This document shows positions 35,212-41,337 of a DNA stretch of 41,976 bases, one piece after another. The notes below the pieces were generated by a model that was given only the letters and a program-made list of their open reading frames with translations, had not been told where the DNA came from and did not search any database. The stretch is from a virus, in the IMG/VR virus record IMGVR_UViG_3300020421_000048, positions 1 to 41,976 of that record; one strand, 5' to 3'. Every line of letters starts with the position of its first letter. The first letter of the stretch is position 1. The position numbers and the translations under genes are program-made.

Positions 35212-36502
35212 AAACAACTTTGAGAAGCACAGTTTCAGGATTACAGCGACCGTTTAATTTAGTATCTGTAGTCTTGATATCATCTAAGAATGTACGCAAT
35301 TTTACCTTACCCGAATCTTTGAACTCTTTGATTTGATCTAACGGTTTACGTAGGGTTTTCTGCATACTTAATTCTTCATTATATCCTATAATTGTAGTGC
35401 CTTTAACACTAAGACCACTTCCTTCTCGCATCATTCCTTTTGGATCAATGTTCTTTGCAATGTATTTTCCTAATTTACGTGTTTTTGTATTGAATACCCA
35501 AAGTTCATTTGCACCAACTATGTCAGTTGGATTAATACTTGCAAGTTTAAACTTGTCATGAGTCACACAATACTTTAATTTAGATACTATTTTATCTGCA
35601 CTATAAACTTTAGGTTTACGTGGTTTACGTGTTGCTTTTGCACTATCAATTACAAAATCTAATGCTATCATAAGTTCATCAATAGCAGTGGTAAAGTTTT
35701 TTATATCTGCTTTTTTAAGATGTGCATATCCTTCTTTAAGTTGAGCCCACTGATCTTGTTCATGTTCGCTCATCTTCTTTAGTTGTCCTGCTGTAGGGAA
35801 ACGATCAAGTTCTTTGAAGTCATCTAGTTCATGTTCGTAAAAAGTTTTAAGTTTTCTAGCATGTGCTTGTGTTACATTCATTTCACGAAAATGTGTTTTG
35901 AAGTCAAAGCCTTTAGGATCAAAGTTTTCTTTGTCACTTATAAAGCCATCGAGCCATTCTTCAAGTTTTTCGCTTTGCTTATATGCTTGATCTCTAATAC
36001 GTTCTTGGATAGTAGGAACGTATACGTCTTTCTTTTCTTCTGCTATTTCTGCTTTTTCTTCTACAATTACTTTGCCTGCGACTATACAATCTTCAATACG
36101 TTTTCTAAGGAATATATCTGCTGGTTGCGTTGTGCCCATTGTTCCAGGTAAACTTTGCCAGTATTCATCTTCTTTAGGATTGTAAAGCGGCATTCCGCAA
36201 AGCAACATCTTTGCAGTAATTGCGGCTGTAACACTTAATGTAAAGCCAGGTGCGGCCTTTGCTTGTTTAATTTGTTCTTTAGTATAACCATTTTGTCCCA
36301 TCCAAGTCCAAGTGTATTGGTATAAGTCTGCTGGTTTAAAATTTTGGTAATAAAATTCTCTAGTTGCTGATGCAAAACGGTGGTATTTTTGACCATCCCA
36401 TTCTTCCCAACCTTGCCAACTGGGATCAGCAAGTTTGCCGCCTCGCTTAATGCGTGGAGCCGCTCGGACCGTCTTCTTTTTAGTTCTTTTCGGTAAAGCC
36501 AT
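35210..36502 (-). CDS. Conserved phage protein of unknown function, 430 aa
   Basis: The N-terminus is strongly basic (PKRTKKKTVRAAPRIKRGGK), followed by a soluble helical protein with WQGWEEWDGQKYHRFASATR, EFYYQNF and KQAKAAPGFTLSVTAAITAK. A coiled-coil-like middle (about 150-260) and a C-terminal domain with YNEELSMQKTLRKPLDQIKE follow. No catalytic motif is recognised, and the basic start suggests nucleic acid contact. ATG 36502 is preceded by GGAG and by an excellent early promoter (36529-36557), so the gene is probably expressed early. An alternative ATG at 36507 leads into a shorter frame. Confidence 0.7.
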   Translation of the reverse strand: MALPKRTKKKTVRAAPRIKRGGKLADPSWQGWEEWDGQKYHRFASATREFYYQNFKPADLYQYTWTWMGQNGYTKEQIKQAKAAPGFTLSVTAAITAKMLLCGMPLYNPKEDEYWQSLPGTMGTTQPADIFLRKRIEDCIVAGKVIVEEKAEIAEEKKDVYVPTIQERIRDQAYKQSEKLEEWLDGFISDKENFDPKGFDFKTHFREMNVTQAHARKLKTFYEHELDDFKELDRFPTAGQLKKMSEHEQDQWAQLKEGYAHLKKADIKNFTTAIDELMIALDFVIDSAKATRKPRKPKVYSADKIVSKLKYCVTHDKFKLASINPTDIVGANELWVFNTKTRKLGKYIAKNIDPKGMMREGSGLSVKGTTIIGYNEELSMQKTLRKPLDQIKEFKDSGKVKLRTFLDDIKTTDTKLNGRCNPETVLLKVV

Positions 36503-36528
36503 CTCATAAATCTCCTACTGTTTTACTT

Positions 36529-36557
36529 AATATATAGCAAAGGTTGTAATTTGTCAA
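36529..36557 (-). promoter_or_regulatory. Strong early promoter TTGACA-17-TATATT
   Basis: On the minus strand, TTGACA (36557-36552) and TATATT (36534-36529) are separated by 17 nt. The 430-aa gene starts 27 nt downstream of the -10 box. The -35 is perfect. Confidence 0.8.
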
Positions 36558-36567
36558 GTATAAATGA

Positions 36568-37227
36568 TTAATTATACTTCTTTTTTTTGTGGAATAAGTC
36601 TTTGTAACGTAATTCTTCAGTCATTGCAGGAGTGTGAGTTTCAGTAAACTCCATTGACATTTGCCAGTCTTCTCTTTTAAAAGGAATAACTTGCATCAAA
36701 GGATCGCCTGCTTTCATAATATGGTCTTTAACAATCCACCCTGGAAATTCTACAGGTAAGTCAAACGTATCTGTATCAACGATACCTGATAATAATCTTA
36801 GGTTAGGATTAAATTCATATATAGGTTGTATAAACAAACAACTATAACCGGGCGGTGTTCTTACCAACCAAGGATTCTTAAGTTTTATCCAATGTTGTTT
36901 ATCTGGATTTTTTACAGGACACATTTCAAATCTATGTGCTTCGGGTGCATATGTATTGTTTTTGACTTTAAGTTTATTTTCAACAAAATTGCCTGCACCT
37001 TTATGTTGAATTACATCAATGTCAGTTGGATTTTGTATAATGTATCCACCAGTCAACATATCTGTTGCTGGCATACATTTTTTAATAGTTGGTAAAGTAG
37101 AGCCTAATGGATAAACAAACTTCTCTGCAGGTAAGTCTTTAAACCATTTAGGCAATGACTTCTTGGCTGGAAGAACAGGATAGTTATCTATAACATCCTG
37201 ATCCATTGATATGAACTTTATGTTCAT
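36568..37227 (-). CDS. Conserved phage protein, 219 aa, cupin-like appearance
   Basis: The N-terminal part reads NYPVLPAKKSLPKWFKDLPA, then PTIKKCMPATDMLTGGYIIQ. A later segment has PPGYSCLFIQPIYE and a PVEFPGWIVKD strand, which together suggest a beta-barrel. Proteins of this pattern occur in cyanophages and pelagiphages (I think of the DUF6065-like group), but no activity is known to me. ATG 37227 overlaps the ligase stop as ATGA, so it is translated with ligase. Confidence 0.65.
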   Translation of the reverse strand: MNIKFISMDQDVIDNYPVLPAKKSLPKWFKDLPAEKFVYPLGSTLPTIKKCMPATDMLTGGYIIQNPTDIDVIQHKGAGNFVENKLKVKNNTYAPEAHRFEMCPVKNPDKQHWIKLKNPWLVRTPPGYSCLFIQPIYEFNPNLRLLSGIVDTDTFDLPVEFPGWIVKDHIMKAGDPLMQVIPFKREDWQMSMEFTETHTPAMTEELRYKDLFHKKKKYN

Positions 37228-38555
37228 ATCTTTTCGCCAGCATCAAATCCGCGAAATGTTTTGAATCTTGGAAAACGCAAACTGTATGTATCACTGTCTT
37301 GTGATTTAGTTCTTGCGTCTGCTCTTATTTCAATTAACTGACCAACGAGATCAGCACGTTTAGTCCAGAACTCATCACGTTGAGAGTCAGTGAAACCGCT
37401 CCCACAGTTAAGGCGATAATTGTATCCATCGTCTTCTCCTTCTACTATTACGGCACCTAATCTTCCTTCGTTACGTCCAGTGCCTTCCTCGACGTCAACG
37501 ACTTTCAATGTAATTTCAATAAAAGGTTTTGCTTTAAGCCAAGCATGTGTACGTTTACATTCATATGGTGCATCAATGTCTTTGATCATTACACCTTCGT
37601 AACCACCGTCTACAGCCGCTTTATTCAGCCCTACAAAGCGTTCTTGTCCTTCAGTAGTACTTAGGTCTACCTCTTCCCAATCTAACGCTTGTACGTGCTT
37701 TAAAATGCTTGCATGTTGCTCTACCCAAGCCTTTGTAGCCGCACTTCTAAATGACTGTGGCTTATCCCAACCACCTTTTTTAAAGTCATCTAATGGGCAA
37801 ATATCAAACAAGTGCAATACTGCATCTGTTGATTGCTTGCCGTCTTTACGATGCACTTGCTTCATAAGATCCTGGAAGTTAGCACTCATTACTTCTCCAT
37901 CTAACACAAGGTCATATGGTGCTTGGTTGTCTTTTAGTACTTCTTCTATCTCCGCAATAATATGTCCGAAGTTGTGAAACTGTTTACCGTTACGTGAAAA
38001 CATTTCTACTTTTTTGCCACGTATAATTGTTAATACCCTTACTCCGTCTAATTTAATTTCAATTTGCTTTTTGCCTACCATCTTCTTTTCATGGTTAGCA
38101 CTATCATGTGCAAGACTACAAGTAAACACAGGTATACTATACTTGCCATCAAACTTTTTAGAAACTTTGTTTACAGTCTTTTCACTACAACCACAACGTA
38201 AATCTTTAATTAAGATACGTCTATAAAAACCATTCCATTGCTCTGCGGTAGCAGTATTCATAACAAGTTCAATTGCATCACGTGCCGCATGTCCTGTAAG
38301 TTCTCTTGCAATTAATTTATCTGCAAGTTCTTTAAATACTGGCCAAGCACACCCTTGTGCTGACAATACTTCATTCTCTGCTTTCTCTGGGACTTGTTTT
38401 ACACCATATGTTATTAATGGGTCGAGTGCCATTCGCACTCCTTCAAAAAATTCGTCTAGCCCTTCTTCCATAGCACCGTACAGGATTTCTTCTTTGTCTA
38501 ATCGACTGTTGTGTGCTTCTAATTGCTTAATTACTTCTTGTGGTTGTGTTCTCAT
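37224..38555 (-). CDS. ATP-dependent DNA ligase (T4 gp30-like)
   Basis: This enzyme seals nicks at Okazaki joints and repair sites using ATP. The adenylation motif EIKLDGVR has its lysine at residue 168. Further motifs are VLDGEVM (about 217-223), YEGVMIKDIDAPYE and AWLKAKPF (motifs IV and V), and a C-terminal OB-fold with GSGFTDSQRDEFW. Length is 443 aa, close to T4 ligase. The N-terminal 130 residues are the helical DNA-binding domain. An AGAGG site precedes ATG 38555 and an early promoter lies at 38585-38612, so ligase is independent of the tRNA array. Confidence 0.93.
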   Translation of the reverse strand: MRTQPQEVIKQLEAHNSRLDKEEILYGAMEEGLDEFFEGVRMALDPLITYGVKQVPEKAENEVLSAQGCAWPVFKELADKLIARELTGHAARDAIELVMNTATAEQWNGFYRRILIKDLRCGCSEKTVNKVSKKFDGKYSIPVFTCSLAHDSANHEKKMVGKKQIEIKLDGVRVLTIIRGKKVEMFSRNGKQFHNFGHIIAEIEEVLKDNQAPYDLVLDGEVMSANFQDLMKQVHRKDGKQSTDAVLHLFDICPLDDFKKGGWDKPQSFRSAATKAWVEQHASILKHVQALDWEEVDLSTTEGQERFVGLNKAAVDGGYEGVMIKDIDAPYECKRTHAWLKAKPFIEITLKVVDVEEGTGRNEGRLGAVIVEGEDDGYNYRLNCGSGFTDSQRDEFWTKRADLVGQLIEIRADARTKSQDSDTYSLRFPRFKTFRGFDAGEKI

Positions 38556-38584
38556 GTTTGCCTCTGTTGCCTAATTATATATAC

Positions 38585-38612
38585 ATTATAACATCAATAT
38601 TATAGATGTCAA
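38585..38612 (-). promoter_or_regulatory. Early promoter TTGACA-16-TATAAT for ligase
   Basis: On the minus strand, TTGACA (38612-38607) and TATAAT (38590-38585) are consensus hexamers separated by 16 nt. They lie between tRNA-Arg and the ligase start. Confidence 0.8.
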
Positions 38613-38619
38613 TCTATTT

Positions 38620-38696
38620 TGGCGGACCCGAAGAGATTCGAACTCCTGACCTCCGGTTCCGCAAACCGGCGTTCTATCCTGCTGAACTACGGGTCC
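38620..38696 (-). tRNA. tRNA-Arg(GCG), CCA encoded
   Basis: Acceptor arms GGACCCG and CGGGTCC, anticodon stem CCGGT/ACCGG with loop TTGCGGA, T-arm with TTCGAAT, discriminator G and encoded CCA. Anticodon GCG reads CGC and CGU directly; most bacteria use ACG (inosine) for these codons, so this is a less common choice. Confidence 0.92.
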
Positions 38697-38700
38697 GTGT

Positions 38701-38789
38701 ATAATAAGGGCCGACACTTGGTACGCAACTGTTCGGTGTCTGGTTTAATGCAACGTTGCCTAGGACTAACCATTCACAACCCTTATTAT
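38701..38789 (-). ncRNA. Candidate structured RNA, about 89-93 nt, between tRNA-Cys and tRNA-Arg
   Basis: A perfect 10-bp stem, ATAATAAGGG (38789-38780) with CCCTTATTAT (38710-38701), closes a 69-nt interior. Inside lie a GCAACGTTGC palindrome, GACAC...GTGTC arms and a possible long-range GCAAC/GTTGC pairing. A consensus promoter (38796-38824) places the start at about 38789, the first base of the closing stem. The 3' end would be made by RNase P processing of tRNA-Arg, 4 nt away. No ORF of note is present. Function is unknown. Confidence 0.6.
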
Positions 38790-38795
38790 CTTTAC

Positions 38796-38824
38796 AGTAT
38801 ATAATAGTTTATGAACTTTGTCAA
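38796..38824 (-). promoter_or_regulatory. Promoter TTGACA-17-TATACT for the ncRNA/tRNA-Arg unit
   Basis: On the minus strand, TTGACA (38824-38819), 17 nt, then TATACT (38801-38796). It begins 7 nt after tRNA-Cys. The region from the -10 box onward (TATACTGTAAAGA, then AATAA) is nearly identical to that of the promoter at 39295-39323. Confidence 0.75.
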
Positions 38825-38830
38825 GTGTTT

Positions 38831-38904
38831 TGGACACCTAGGCCGGATTCGAACCGGCATACACGGAGTTGCAGTCCGTTGCATAGCCATTCTGCCACTA
38901 GGTG
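38831..38904 (-). tRNA. tRNA-Cys(GCA), CCA encoded
   Basis: Acceptor CACCTAG with CTAGGTG, anticodon stem ACGGA/TCCGT, loop CTGCAAC giving GCA, T-arm GCCGG TTCGAAT CCGGC, discriminator U as expected for Cys. CCA is encoded. It is 1 nt from tRNA-Pro. Confidence 0.95.
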
Positions 38905-38905
38905 T

Positions 38906-38983
38906 TGGTCGGGGATGCAAGATTCGAACTTGCGATCTTCTGCTCCCAAAGCAGACGGATTAACCAGACTTTCCTAATCCCCG
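38906..38983 (-). tRNA. tRNA-Pro(TGG), CCA encoded
   Basis: Acceptor CGGGGAT with ATCCCCG, anticodon stem TCTGC/GCAGA, loop TTTGGGA giving TGG, T-arm GCAAG TTCGAAT CTTGC, discriminator A and encoded CCA. The D-arm is somewhat irregular (GGA paired with TCC). It would read CCA and wobble codons. Confidence 0.93.
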
Positions 38984-38985
38984 TT

Positions 38986-39060
38986 TGGTGCGCCCGGAGA
39001 GATTCGAACTCCCGACTGATCCGTTATGAGCGGACGGTTCTACCACTGAACTACAAGCGC
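38986..39060 (-). tRNA. tRNA with anticodon CAT (elongator Met or lysidine-type Ile2), CCA encoded
   Basis: Acceptor GCGCTTG with CGGGCGC (two G-U pairs), anticodon loop CTCATAA, T-loop TTCGAAT, discriminator A. The CAT anticodon fits elongator Met or Ile2 (decoding AUA after lysidine modification); the sequence alone does not decide. Initiator features are absent. Confidence 0.88.
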
Positions 39061-39064
39061 AATT

Positions 39065-39138
39065 TGGCATAGGTGAAGGGAATCGAACCCCTATCTTCAG
39101 TTTTGGAGACTGACGTGTTACCATTACACCACACCCAT
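39065..39138 (-). tRNA. tRNA-Trp(CCA), CCA encoded
   Basis: Acceptor ATGGGTG with CACCTAT, anticodon stem TCAGT/ACTGA, loop CTCCAAA giving CCA, T-loop TTCGATT, discriminator G as expected for Trp. It begins directly after the T-run of the terminator at 39139-39175, so it may depend on readthrough. Confidence 0.93.
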
Positions 39139-39175
39139 AAAAAAAGCCCCTAATAAAATTAATTACTAGGGGCTT
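39139..39175 (-). terminator. Intrinsic terminator before the tRNA array
   Basis: On the minus strand, AAGCCCCTA (39175-39167) and TAGGGGCTT (39152-39144) form a 9-bp hairpin whose 14-nt interior may pair partly, followed by a run of T (39145-39139). It terminates the short unit that starts at the promoter 39295-39323. Confidence 0.88.
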
Positions 39176-39193
39176 GTCTAAAATAACTTTTGG

Positions 39194-39268
39194 TTATAAA
39201 GTCATGTCAAAACATACCCCGGGACCTGGAGGCCAACATATTATACATATTGTATTAGTCTTGATCAT
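39194..39268 (-). CDS. Candidate micro-ORF, 24 codons
   Basis: A 24-codon frame (ATG 39268 to TAA 39194) lies between a strong promoter (39295-39323) and a strong terminator (39139-39175), with AAAGGA 9 nt before the ATG. The predicted peptide starts MIKTNTICIICW, contains a PPGPG turn and the cysteine pair CWPPGPGVC, and ends FDMTL. It might be a leader/stalling peptide, a disulfide-cyclised peptide, or the unit may instead be an untranslated RNA. No known family was recognised; coding status is unproven. Confidence 0.45.
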   Translation of the reverse strand: MIKTNTICIICWPPGPGVCFDMTL

Positions 39269-39294
39269 GTTTAAAATTCCTTTATTGTCTTTAC

Positions 39295-39323
39295 AGTATA
39301 CTACATTTATTTAGCAGTGTCAA
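39295..39323 (-). promoter_or_regulatory. Promoter TTGACA-17-TATACT for the micro-ORF unit
   Basis: On the minus strand, TTGACA (39323-39318), 17 nt, TATACT (39300-39295), followed by GTAAAGA and AATAA. It lies just downstream of the lyase-like gene stop and starts a transcript of about 150 nt ending at the terminator. Confidence 0.8.
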
Positions 39324-39327
39324 CCTT

Positions 39328-40023
39328 TTATTTAATTCTTTTGAGTGAAACATTTTTATATGTTTGTGTAATATCACAATTACTGTTCATACGATATACA
39401 CCAAACTTAATAAATAATTTTGTAAAGCCTTTGGCATCTACTTTCTCACTACCAAGAAATTTACCATCTATCCAATAGTCAGTTTTTATATAATCTTCTT
39501 CAACCCACTCTGTCTGCATACGAACATGAAATGGTTGTACAGGAACTTCAGTATCTCCTGGGCCTACGTGCCAAGATGAATATCCGTTACTAAATGGACC
39601 GTATGCTCCTCTAAATTTGTTAGCATAATTTACTGCAAGAAAACTAGGTGGACCATCTGGCTTAGTAGCAGTATTGTGTCCGCCATGAACTTGTACTATT
39701 GTACTTCTTAAAGCAGGTTTACAAGCACGGTCAATATTTACAGTTGCACTCCATTCCCATTTACCAAATTCATTTTGGTTTGCTTTCCAAGAGGGTTTGG
39801 ACCAAACTTCTTGTCGTTCTGCAAAATCCCACTTTCCTGAAAAATGCTTTTTACTGTCATCTTCACATCCGCCTATTTCACCTTTACGTACTGTAAAAGT
39901 ATAATTTGGTTTGAAAAACTCTTTAGACCAATTACTACTACCACAACTAGATACCCATTGTTGTGCTTGTACTGAAGTTGCAGTCAATGTTGCAAATGCT
40001 AATCCAAGTAATATTTTCTTCAT
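39328..40023 (-). CDS. Secreted polysaccharide-lyase-like protein (PF14099-type), 231 aa
   Basis: A clear Sec signal peptide (MKKILLGLAFATLTATSVQA, residues 1-20) is followed by a jelly-roll protein. The order of FSGKWDFAERQEVW, a central IVQVHGG strand, a WIDGKFLGSEKV region and the LFIKFGVYR ending matches the heparin-lyase-I-like/polysaccharide lyase family (PF14099). The expected substrate is an acidic polysaccharide. Because it has a signal peptide and no fibre anchor, it is probably exported by the infected cell to the periplasm or surface, not carried on the tail. TTGACT-17-TATAAT and AAAAGGAA precede ATG 40023. Catalytic residues cannot be confirmed here. Confidence 0.7.
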   Translation of the reverse strand: MKKILLGLAFATLTATSVQAQQWVSSCGSSNWSKEFFKPNYTFTVRKGEIGGCEDDSKKHFSGKWDFAERQEVWSKPSWKANQNEFGKWEWSATVNIDRACKPALRSTIVQVHGGHNTATKPDGPPSFLAVNYANKFRGAYGPFSNGYSSWHVGPGDTEVPVQPFHVRMQTEWVEEDYIKTDYWIDGKFLGSEKVDAKGFTKLFIKFGVYRMNSNCDITQTYKNVSLKRIK

Positions 40024-40051
40024 AATAGTTCCTTTTCCAGTTTATCATACT

Positions 40052-40080
40052 ATTATAAAGGATTTTTTACGATAAGTCAA
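40052..40080 (-). promoter_or_regulatory. Early promoter TTGACT-17-TATAAT
   Basis: On the minus strand, TTGACT (40080-40075), 17 nt, TATAAT (40057-40052), before the secreted lyase-like gene. It lies just after the Rieske-type gene stop. Confidence 0.8.
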
Positions 40081-40084
40081 TAGG

Positions 40085-41146
40085 CTATTTTACCAAATAC
40101 GGATCAACATCTAAATACTTTCCCCATTCACTGTAGTAATGACGCATACCAACTTCATCGTGTATGGTTCCGTTTTCGTGTCTACCGTGCAATATGTTAC
40201 GTGCTTCTGTGCCTTCTCGCATTGTTGTACCTTGTCCGGCTACGCCTATCAGGTCTTCATGTAGGTTGCGTCCAAACGGTCCCCATATACTATTGTGATG
40301 ATTGATGCGTGTGCGTCTTTCTTCTAGTGTGTCTTTGCGTAGTCCATAGCCTCTAAATTCTATAAGCACTTTGTTACACCCTAATGGAGTAACACTATCT
40401 GAACGATAAGCACTACCACGTAGGTTGAAGTTGAAGCCTGGAAACAAGTCTACCATATACCATTGGTTGGGAGGTAGATTAGGAAAGGACAGTTCGCCTC
40501 TATCTTCAAAGCCTTCATACTCTTCGTAGTTTACAGTGAATGAACTTACATTTACATGTCCGTTGTCAAAAGGTATGTTCTTTCGTGCAAAATATTCATC
40601 ATTGAATCCGCTTACACGATTGAAGTAGTGCATGAAGTCATGATAGAATTCGCTGTTGGTATCATGCCACAGTTTGTAGTTTGTATCTATAACTGCTTTG
40701 TGGTAATGAAACACTTCCATTTCCTCTGTGTCAATAGCATCTTCAATACAATCAAATGCACCTGCGGTCCATTCTTCTACACTTTGCGTTGGATTAGGAT
40801 CAAGTGTTACCCATACCATACCTCCGTGCTTTACTTCACAATGTAACTTTGTGCCTTCATACGGACAACTTAATGTTCCGCTAGGTTGATTAATATTAGG
40901 ATTGCTATTTAAAAATGCCCTAACACCTGTACCTGTATTATATGCAATTACATTTATACCTGCTATTTGTGTTGTTCTAAAGTTACCAAGTTCATACATT
41001 TCACTTATATGACACATAGGAACCCATACCTTCTTAAAGATCTGTTCTTGTTCTTGTGCAAATATTTCTGGGCTGTTGTAGGCTGTGCTACTAATTGATT
41101 CTACGTTTGGTTGTGCTAACCAATTCTTATGATTACGTGGTGGCAT
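40085..41146 (-). CDS. Rieske-type oxygenase alpha-subunit homologue lacking cluster ligands, 353 aa
   Basis: ATG 41146 (MPPRNHKNWLAQPN) is preceded by AAGGAG. The N-terminal half follows the Rieske domain of ring-hydroxylating oxygenases (KKVWVPMCHISEMYELGNFR, then GVRAFLNSNPN and SCPYEGTKLHCE). The canonical ligands CxH and CxxH read N82-P-N84 and C94-PY-E97, so three of four [2Fe-2S] ligands are replaced. The catalytic domain retains NYKLWHDTNSEFYHDFMHYF with H169 and H173, and a later D298 (HEDLIGVAGQ), so mononuclear iron could still bind. Without the cluster, electrons must come another way, or the role is not oxygenation. The gene has its own putative promoter. Confidence 0.8.
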   Translation of the reverse strand: MPPRNHKNWLAQPNVESISSTAYNSPEIFAQEQEQIFKKVWVPMCHISEMYELGNFRTTQIAGINVIAYNTGTGVRAFLNSNPNINQPSGTLSCPYEGTKLHCEVKHGGMVWVTLDPNPTQSVEEWTAGAFDCIEDAIDTEEMEVFHYHKAVIDTNYKLWHDTNSEFYHDFMHYFNRVSGFNDEYFARKNIPFDNGHVNVSSFTVNYEEYEGFEDRGELSFPNLPPNQWYMVDLFPGFNFNLRGSAYRSDSVTPLGCNKVLIEFRGYGLRKDTLEERRTRINHHNSIWGPFGRNLHEDLIGVAGQGTTMREGTEARNILHGRHENGTIHDEVGMRHYYSEWGKYLDVDPYLVK

Positions 41147-41173
41147 AGTTTCTCCTTGCATGTTATTTAATAT

Positions 41174-41202
41174 ATAATAACACACAAAGAGGGCTATGTC
41201 TA
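41174..41202 (-). promoter_or_regulatory. Probable promoter TAGACA-17-TATTAT
   Basis: On the minus strand, TAGACA (41202-41197), 17 nt, TATTAT (41179-41174), 28 nt before ATG 41146. It lies between the unusual tRNA and the oxygenase gene. Confidence 0.55.
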
Positions 41203-41220
41203 ATAGACTGTACCTATTAG
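41200..41220. other. 7-bp hairpin after the unusual tRNA
   Basis: CTAATAG and CTATTAG arms with a 7-nt loop, 9 nt after the tRNA 3' end. No T-run follows, so it is a weak terminator at best or a 3'-processing feature. It overlaps the -35 region of the next promoter. Confidence 0.35.
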
Positions 41221-41228
41221 GTTATAGT

Positions 41229-41329
41229 TGGCTCTGGGGGAAGGACTCGAACCTCCACGATAAATAATTTGCAGTATATCTATCACTCAATAAACAGTTG
41301 AGCGTGTCTACCAATTTCACCACCCCAGA
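41229..41329 (-). tRNA. Chimeric class II tRNA with anticodon GTT (Asn), CCA encoded
   Basis: The cloverleaf is complete: acceptor TCTGGGG with CCCCAGA, discriminator G, CCA, T-arm GGAGG TTCGAGT CCTTC, anticodon stem CTCAA/TTGAG with loop CTGTTTA. U1-A72, G73 and anticodon GTT are all features of bacterial tRNA-Asn, and the loop differs from the usual CTGTTAA only by T at position 37. The D-arm (GTGAAATTGGTAGACAC) is tRNA-Leu-like, and the variable arm is 29 nt with an 8-bp stem (GATAGATA with TATTTATC), as in class II Leu/Ser tRNAs. It lies 8 nt downstream of the AsnRS/AspRS-like gene. Identity is therefore uncertain; Asn is favoured. Confidence 0.82.
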
Positions 41330-41337
41330 TTATATTC

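Noticed and set aside
38619-38977. Plus-strand open frames covering the tRNA cluster
   Set aside because: They lie antisense to well-formed tRNAs and lack ribosome sites and conserved motifs.
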